DNA of 35,830 nucleotides from Lingula anatina (lineage: Eukaryota; Brachiopoda; Lingulata; Lingulida; Lingulidae): NCBI RefSeq assembly GCF_001039355.2, contig NW_019775546.1:92950-128779 (forward strand), read 5' to 3'. Shown here piece by piece: positions 28,353-35,830 of this stretch. The translations under genes were made by a program, and so were the position numbers. The notes beneath the pieces are model-generated. The model was given only the letters and a program-made list of their open reading frames with translations, was not told the DNA's origin and ran no database searches. Position 1 is the first letter of the stretch, and each line of letters opens with the position of its first letter.

Positions 28353-28954
28353 CTCTATAATCTTGGATTCACATGTGCCAAAATGCACGAAGGAGATAAA
28401 CCAGTGAAAACTTGGGGTTGTCTAAGCGCCGATATCTCTCCACCTGTGCCATCACTTTTTTTTTTCTTTTTTCTTTTAATTTAAAAAATCTGCACGATGC
28501 ATTGAAACCACCCCCTGCCTTTCCTGGAGATACTTCAGCAATTCCCGTTTCAGTTTTAGTTTAGACTGTGCGAGTACTAAACTAAATAGTACCAGTGTCA
28601 GCGCTTGGCAATTGCTTGAACATGGAGTAACTGCAGATCGCGGTACTTAACCTTACAAATGCGCACGTGTTTTAGAAAAAAAAGGAAGATCTCATCGTTA
28701 AGATGAAGATAAGAAGAACCGAAGTTATTTTGCGGCTGAAATTTACACAACTGGCTGCTTGTGAAACATACACCAAGAACGGACAGGTGCGTCGGCGAAA
28801 TATTTAAAAGTGAAAGTATGTTCTTTGTCCTGATAATCGTAGAAAAAAAAACGCCTACACCTGTGCTGGAGCGTCATGCAGCGTCGAGGAAGATCTGCTC
28901 CAAGTTTTCTTGTGCGTCAAGTATGAGATTGAAGTGATCTCGGTTTTTTTATCT
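28353..28954. other. Intergenic
   Basis: No gene or repeat was recognised apart from T-rich stretches near 28457-28480. Confidence 0.7.
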
Positions 28955-29662
28955 TCTTTGTTTCCTTTGTATGAGGTGAAAATGCTACTCCGACTAAAAA
29001 TGTGCAACGGTATATTGGGGTATGATTTCATCTGCCAAAAACACGTCGAAATGCGACGGCCAACAGCTTGGCAGTAACATGGCAGTTACATGACATTAAA
29101 GTGTTGCCAAGACTTTGAACAAATGTGTATTCTACGTTTATCTTCAATACAAATTTTCTTTGTAGACCAATGTGTACCTCTTTATGAGGCAACGAGAGTT
29201 TAAGGCTTATATTGATCACTGGGGAAAATCAGAATATCATTGGATTGGTTGGGTGCTTTGAATAAATACGTGTAGTTATAAACATGACAATCTTTTACAT
29301 TTTGCAGTTCATCCATAAAGATTTTTTTAAATTTTCAATGCTTCCCTTGTATGAAGTAAAAACTCTACTCCGCCCCAAATTAGCCACGGTGTATTTGGGG
29401 CACAATTTTAATCTGCCAGCGTGTGTTGCCAAGTCTTGGAACAGATGTGTATTTACGTATATCTTCAGAACAAAATCACTTTGTAGACCAATATATGCCT
29501 TGGTATTTCTAACTTGAAAGAGACAGCGGAAGTTTTAGGGATATGCTGCTCAGTGAGGAAAATCAGAATATCGAACGGAGATTGGTGAGGGTGGGAGTGC
29601 TTTGGATAAATGGTTACAAACATTTGCAATCTTGGACATTTTGCAGCCCATCCATAGATCTC
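28955..29662. repeat. Tandem segmental duplication (about 370 bp and 330 bp)
   Basis: Copy 1 (about 28955-29322) and copy 2 (about 29335-29662) share a colinear series of segments: CTTGTATGA..GT.AAAA.CTCTACTCCG, GTGTTGCCAAG..TTTG, CTTTGTAGACCAAT, GGAAAATCAGAATATC, and ACATTTTGCAG..CATCCATA. The offset falls from 380 to 339 bp because copy 1 carries an extra stretch of about 40 bp near 29041-29090. Divergence is substantial. Confidence 0.85.
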
Positions 29663-30144
29663 ACTCAGATCGCTCTTTTTTTCCCTATTTGCTTAATTTA
29701 AAACATTTGCTGCTACCACCATTTTGTTTTGGGGAAGGTAGCGACTGGTTGTTGGGGAGGAGGCTGAAATCTCCCCCCCCCCCCCCCCCTACCGCCACCT
29801 CTTGCTGTATAATCTCTATCTATGTCCTGCTGAACTTTTACTTCCAGTTTTTGTTATGTCTAGGGGAGGTGCCTTCAGATAACAAAAACATTGTGTAACT
29901 ACAGTGACTGTTTACACAACTCTCGTACTCGATAGAATGGATGAAAATGTTAAATACCAGTGGTCTGAGTAGTGCGTCTAGGGGTTTGCTTTCGTGGGGG
30001 GGGGGGGGACAACACCGGTATTAGTTAGGGGAATTAACTTATAATTCAGGTAGGTGAGGTAGATGACAATAAGGTAGATGAAGGGAATTTTACTATAACA
30101 TGTTTGGCATAGGAATAGAAGCGTGTTTGGACAAGTCTTGGTTG

Positions 30145-30196
<52 letters not shown>

Positions 30197-30373
30197 GAGG
30201 GAGGGAGATGGCTAGGAGGAAGGGAGCTGGAAGGGAAGGATTGAGAGAGAGAGAGAGGGGAAGAAGGGGGGGGTATTTCAGCCTATCACTGGACCCGTCC
30301 TAGAACACGTGACTGTCCTAGGCAGATACAAGTGAAGGGGGTGGCAACCTATCTCCCTTTCTCACCCCCTTGT

Positions 30374-30416
<43 letters not shown>

Positions 30417-31228
30417 TTGTGAAAGGGGGGTGGGGGCTTGAGTCAAAAAACACCTCCTCCCCGATATCAGAAATATTGCAAAGGACCTCATAATATATTC
30501 CCCAAAATTTTTTCACGTCAATATTCTGGTTTTGCCATTGACATCGTTATTGATAAGCAACACGTCATAAATGATATTTAGACCCATTCTTCTTTAAAGC
30601 AAATTGTAATAAGTGCACGAAAGCGATGACTGACAATCAAGGGAAATTAGAAAGCAGGATGAGAAATGACTTGATTTTCTATTATAGAGAGGAAAAAGGC
30701 AACAGGAAGAAAAGTCCAAGTTATATAATTAGCTGGCCTTGAGTGCTTTTTATAAAATGAGAGTTTTTTTAATATCAAAATATATCTAGTCCTGTGATGC
30801 AATTTCAAGATGTGAGTGTTGAGATGAATTCTCGTGCCATCGGCACTTGCAGTTTGCAGAATTTGGAAGAAGGGGGCTGAGAGAGAGAGAGATAGAGAGA
30901 GAGAGAAGGGGACAGGGAGAGAAAGTGAGACAGAGAGAGAGAGAACGCACATCTATATATTCCCCTTTCACTCCATTGTTAATGAATTCAGTCACGCTCT
31001 ATCCTGACCTATGGTCAACATTAAAAAAGACGGCAACGGACCTGGATGGATGACCTGTCAACATTCCTGAAGCTGACCTGCCCTGGACACATGTCCAACA
31101 TATGGAACACACTCACTGGACACTGTGGTCCGTACTGGACATATGGGAATTGGACAGTCATTTTTCAAACCTGATATGGTTATATCTTTTCTATATATAT
31201 AAAAAATACATATAATGGGTGAATTAAC

Positions 31229-31229
<1 letters not shown>
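29663..31229. other. Intergenic, microsatellite-rich
   Basis: Contains a 17-C run (29773-29789), a 13-G run (29996-30008), (GA)n at about 30148-30193, (TG)n at about 30376-30411 and a GA-rich block at about 30881-30945. No gene was recognised. Confidence 0.75.

Positions 31230-31299
<70 letters not shown>
31230..31299. repeat. (TTA)n microsatellite
   Basis: About 23 TTA units. On the reverse strand they read as poly-Asn inside a spurious frame. Confidence 0.97.
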
Positions 31300-33514
31300 C
31301 ATCACCGGTCAACTGGGTGATGACGTAATTTCTGAACCAAAAATAAAAAAAATTAAATTCTTTCAGAAATTCACAATACATGAATGCTGCCAAAAACAGC
31401 TAGAAAAATATATGTGGATATAAAAGAAACTCAGTGGCCCTGGTTGAAAGAACCTCTTCACTGACCACTAACTGACCGCAAACTGACCACAGCGGTCAAG
31501 ACAATGAATACACAATAGGTTATTATATTATAATGGGGTTATCTCAGTATCTACTTGTCAATTTGACTGACCATTAATCTCGTTTAAAACGCATCTTTTA
31601 AGATTAATTAAAATTAATAAAGTAGAGGACAGGACACGTTTCACAGGTTACGTACTATACCGACGAAACAAATTTTGTCTTTATATCTTCCTGTATATTC
31701 ATTTGAGCTAGTAAGAAGAGGAACACTTTCGCCTCGAATACAAATAAAGCGAAGTTAAAATAAATTTAACCATCCACTCGACTTTATCCACGTTAAAATG
31801 TCTTACAGGACGTATATTTATTAAAAGAAAATCAATGAAATCGAACTCATTAATTTGTAGGTCGGTAAGCACCTGAATGTTGTTTTAAAAACCGAAAAAT
31901 CGTTAATCAAATGTTTTATCTAACACACGTTTTCTTTTACCTCCTTCTCAATAATGCAGTTACCTCAGACCTTATCATCAAACTCTCTTTAAATTACTCC
32001 ACATCTATTAGTCAATGAATCTCTTTTAATCCTTGAGATCGGTCTGTTTGGAAAACATGGCCATTGATTAAGTGCTGATAAGATCAGTTTGAGCAAGGGT
32101 TTTTAGTGTTTACAGCAATAAGAAACTGAGTTCACGCAATCTGTAAAATGTACGTTCTAGATCTTCACCTTAACACCGTTACCTTATACTTTTAAGTTCA
32201 AGTAATTTTATTGTGAATATAATTTTGACATATATCATCATCATGGCTTTCAACTTTCTGCTGCATGTACGCTATGAATGTAAATGTTTGAACTTCTGGT
32301 TGCACTTATAAATATACGATTATCATCAAAATAGAAAAATATTGGCGACCCGTCACTTTGCATCTCTTAAATTACTAAATTGAGATGGGCTTTTATTAAG
32401 TATACTAAGCGCCAAGATAACTTTATTGATTTCATGAAGTTTTTATCTGTCCCGAACGAGCTCATGAACGCACAGGGTTTTTCAATGAATGATTAAAATC
32501 TCCAAAGGTATTTTGATTGCAAGCGAGGATCCGCTGTCTAAAGTTAACCTCATCTTTGTGTAGTGTCGGGACTATGTAAGACCATGGGGAGCCTTCTTAG
32601 ACCCAAAATGTTGATGGGTCCTAAATTGAAGTAATCGGGCATTGAAAAAAAAACACTGCCCTTTACCAATAGTTACTTTTTTTTCTACTGGACTATCTCG
32701 CATTGGATAATGTCTGAATCGACAAAAAAGTCAATACATTATGTTTTAAAACCAAGACAAATTTTGGCCTAAGTTATAAAGAGAAGCCAGTCCCAAAACA
32801 ACCCGCGTTATCGGAGTTGATCAAATTCCAAACAATTGACCATGGTCATAATCTGCAGTCAGGACGTCTCATGAGATTTTTATCATGGTCAAGTCCACTA
32901 GAAAAGTCTCCATCGGAGGCCCGCTACGTCCAGTTAAGTACTCGCTGTACCGTTAAAATTTATATATTAAGATGAAATAGTAAATAATTTCTTAATGCAC
33001 TGAGTTGATCAAAGCAACCTGTTCTTAAATAAGCACTCTTAATACATTTGCACATTTTCTATCTATGTATCACTACCAATTAAAACTAATTAGGGAGAAA
33101 GAAACCGACTTTTTGGCGGGAAGAATACCACTAAAACGACCTTGAAGGATTCGAGCTGCAATAATTATTCACGTTGATTTTTCATTTGCTATTCATAAGA
33201 AACAGCTCTACTGGTTATGACTATCTTAAGGGTTAGAATTAAGCCCATTAATCAGTCAGTTTAGTTCTATACTCACTATTGCTCAGTTCCCAGTGTCAAA
33301 TATTAATCATGTTGTCTATAATATATAATTTAAGTGAATTATGGAATATCTCGATCGTCCGATGCCCCTGGCCATAGAGGAACTATGAATCATCCGGAGG
33401 CATTTTATGTCGATTGTAAGTTGTTAATCCACACAGAGTCAAACAATACTTAGTCATCTTAGGGGATGTGAAAATTCCATCTAAATATCATTATATAGGA
33501 TGATCTGCCCACCA
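31300..33514. other. Intergenic, AT-rich, unique-looking
   Basis: No open frame of note, no recognisable repeat and no microsatellite. This is the longest plain stretch of the window. I see nothing coding in it. Confidence 0.7.
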
Positions 33515-33676
33515 GCGCGCGTGCAAACACACGCACACGCGCGCCCTATTATGTATTGATACACTTACAAGTGTATAAATACGGGTTGACACGTGAGTGC
33601 ACATGCACGCTTAAAGACACACAATAAACAAGCACACGTGCACGCATGCACGTGCACACACGCACACGCACACACC
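33515..33676. repeat. Alternating purine-pyrimidine (CA/CG) blocks
   Basis: GCGCGCGTGC and CACACGCACACGCGCGCC at 33515-33544, then CACGTGCACGCATGCACGTG and (CACACG)n at 33631-33676. Such sequence favours left-handed Z-DNA. The reverse-strand Cys/Val-rich frame is an artefact. Confidence 0.8.
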
Positions 33677-34390
33677 TGACACACTGAAAATAACGTACGC
33701 CCTTGAAACATTGCACTAACAGGACATTACATTTCACATAATTAATATATCCAAATAGCACACAATTTCCTCGTTGTACAATACATCTTCGCTATTGAAA
33801 TGTGCTATTAGATATTTGACAAATCCAATACTGGCGCATATAGCCTGGCAAAACTGATTCGGATCCCTAGGTACCTATATTGTGTGCTCCTATCACGGAT
33901 GTGTTTAAATGGTATTTCCAAATCTCTTTATCCCAGCGGTTGTAAATATGTAGATGTTTTTGTGCTAAAGCAAGGCACCCAAACTGGGTTCATACCATAG
34001 TACTACAATCAACTGCTGTACAATCGACGGTATTCAGACATCGACATGGTCGTATTTAATGATGATTGTAATCAATTTTTGCCATGTAATGTGAACACGA
34101 ACTCTGCACCCCGAAGATTAATTGCAATCAACGTTTCTGATCCGAACTTTTCATTGTGTCAAAGCACTCACCTAGTTTCGAATAGATCTCGAGGCAGTGT
34201 TTCGAGAATAGAACCAGAAAAGAAAGAAATAGGAAACAAATTCATTTTTCATCTTGTTCTCGCTGTATATCCACCAACTTAATTACAATCAGTACTGTTT
34301 AAACAGAATAATTTCCAACGTGCCTAGATTTGGTGTTGTCGAGTCTTATTAATTGCAAGCAGCCTGCTTGTTTTCAGTATTGATTCTCGT
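33677..34390. other. Intergenic
   Basis: No gene was recognised. A 78-codon open frame at 34046-34282 has balanced composition, but no domain, signal peptide or homologue that I can name. Confidence 0.65.
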
Positions 34391-34575
34391 CAATGTTTAA
34401 ATGTCATTCTATTTGTTCCTGACAAGAAAAAGAGTACAGTTGTCTCCCTATTTGTTTCTGAAAAGAAAAAAAGTACAGTTGACTCCTCACTATATGTTTC
34501 TGAGAAGAAAAAAAGTACAGTTGACTCCTCACTATATGTTTCTGAGAAGAAAAAAAGTACAGTTGACTCCTCCGA
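34391..34575. repeat. 42-bp minisatellite, about 4 copies
   Basis: The AGTACAGTTG motif recurs at 34433, 34472, 34514 and 34556 (offsets 39, 42 and 42). The last units are nearly identical (CACTATATGTTTCTGAGAAG then AAAAAAAGTACAGTTGACTC). Because 42 is a multiple of three, both strands carry spurious repeat proteins. Confidence 0.95.
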
Positions 34576-34680
34576 ACTCGTAACTTTACAACTCAAATTA
34601 TGGTCCATTTTCTCATAAATCCAACACGCCTCGGTCCAAAATCGTCCGTGGAATGCCGAGTCTGTTGTAAGTGGCAACAT

Positions 34681-34940
34681 TAAGACCCCATTTTCCATAG
34701 ACTGCATAGACATAATCGGTCTAAGTGGATCGATCCAACTCTGCGGGGACTCTTGCTGAATGCAATCAGCTTAACTGAGAGACACGCCTCCTCTTGGTTA
34801 CAATGTACACGTAAAGTCACCAGCTTTTCTGTATTTTACTTAACGCCACGAGGAGGAGTGTTACCTCTTAAACTGACTGCATTCAGCGAGACTCCCCTCG
34901 GAGTTATCTCGATCCACGCGGTTAGGGAAATGGAGTCTAA
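34681..34940. mobile_element. Foldback element, copy 2 (260 bp)
   Basis: Same family as 23901-24165, in the same orientation. The left arm is TAAGACCCCATTTTCC … GGATCGATCCAAC … GGGGACTCTTGCTGAATGCA. The right arm is CTGCATTCAGCGAGACTCCC … TCGATCCACG … GGGAAATGGAGTCTAA. The two copies also share the middle (CACCAGCTTTTCTGT / CAGAAGCTTTTCTGT, ACGCCAGGAGGAGG-like). Confidence 0.9.
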
Positions 34941-35741
34941 AATTCTATCCGATTTAGAGCCGCCCCAGAAAAACGCAACGTGGACGGAGCCTTATCGCAT
35001 GCACTGAAAATACAATACATCAGAGTTAAACGACTCATCGTTATGTTGAATCATCACCAGCTAATCGATCAGTCTACCAGGGATCCCAGTACTGGCAGTT
35101 TCGGTGAACTGGATTAATTCTGCTGAACGAATTCTCCCATTGCTATATATGCACGCGTGCTCTAGTGGGTTATTGGAATCTAGGGAGACTCAACGGAAAT
35201 AAAGCGGTCAGTGATCGGCACGGTTAGGTGATTTTCGGCCTTGGCGGTGTAAAAGAACCATGAATTAATAAAAAGAAAACAATAGAAACTCAATTCATTT
35301 GAGGTATGGAGGTTGCAAGGGGGGGGGGGGGGTCGAGACGGGTTGATTTGGAGGGGATGGGACGGATCAGTGACTTTTCTCTCCCTGAGTGACGATATCA
35401 AGAATATGCATTGTTAAGGTTTATTAAGACAAGACTGATTTCGGCCGAAAATCGGTCCAACTGGCGTCGTCTGACAGACACAATACAGCAAAAATTAATT
35501 AATTAAAATTGTATGTCTCGTAATGAACGGCGCAAATTGAGACCGATAATCGATGTGAGTCGTCCTAGTATAACCACAGGTGGGGCATTTGGCCAAACGT
35601 GGTCAATTTTGATTATTTATTCAGTTACAGGAGGAGTCATCGTAAATGACATTATTTCACCACAAACATCTAAGGCCTGTGTTGCTTAAGAATATTAGCT
35701 GCTTTAATGTACAGAACCTAATGAGGGAGAGGGTGCACACG
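34941..35741. other. Intergenic
   Basis: No gene was recognised. There is a 14-G run at 35319-35332. Confidence 0.7.

Positions 35742-35830
<89 letters not shown>
35742..35830. repeat. (CT)n-(CA)n compound microsatellite at window end
   Basis: CT units with single interruptions pass into CA units that run off the end of the window. Confidence 0.97.

Noticed and set aside
31058-31393. Reverse-strand frame with a poly-Asn stretch
   Set aside because: The Asn run is the TTA microsatellite read on the other strand, and the flanks show no domain.
34046-34282. 78-codon forward frame of fairly even composition
   Set aside because: No signal peptide, domain, splice signals or known homologue that I can recognise. 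The length is compatible with chance in DNA of this composition.

Overview
The window is eukaryotic nuclear DNA from an animal. Coding sequence is broken into short exons with GT..AG introns of 0.1 to 4 kb. Non-coding DNA is AT-rich and crowded with microsatellites, long G/C homopolymers and small foldback transposons. An intronic repeat at 15.4-15.7 kb resembles, from memory, a family common in marine invertebrate genomes. A marine lophotrochozoan, most likely a mollusc, is my best guess. This rests on inference, not on a diagnostic marker.

Two protein-coding genes can be supported, both on the + strand. Gene 1 (168-10160, 3'UTR to about 11.7 kb) is a class B1 (secretin-family) peptide-hormone GPCR. 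Its first exon(s), with the signal peptide and the first hormone-domain cysteine, lie upstream of the window. The exons present encode most of the hormone-binding domain, TM1, TM2, TM6 and TM7 plus a cytoplasmic tail of about 200 residues. I could not find exons for TM3-TM5 in the 3.9-kb intron where they belong. Intron phases show they cannot simply be skipped in frame, and that intron holds the window's only ambiguous base (7214).

Gene 2 (14022-19860) is a complete seven-exon single-pass transmembrane mucin of 697 residues. It has a signal peptide, about 400 residues of Thr/Ser/Pro-rich mucin sequence, a SEA domain, a Cys-rich stretch, a six-cysteine EGF-like domain, one TM helix and a short basic tail ending in a class I PDZ ligand. 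All seven exons join in frame. The layout matches the MUC3/12/13/17 type of membrane mucin, but the SEA cleavage site reads G-E instead of G-S.

From about 20.1 kb to the end (15.7 kb) I find no gene. This part holds foldback/MITE-like elements (21.3, 22.7, 23.9, 28.1 and 34.7 kb), a roughly 350-bp tandem segmental duplication (29.0-29.7 kb), a 42-bp minisatellite (34.4 kb) and many simple repeats. Further elements sit in introns and intergenic DNA on the left, including a clean 185-bp insertion at 302-486 with perfect 12-bp terminal inverted repeats and a 6-bp target duplication. The two genes show no functional link beyond adjacency: a hormone receptor and an epithelial surface mucin lie head to tail about 2.3 kb apart. 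No rRNA, tRNA or CRISPR array was recognised.
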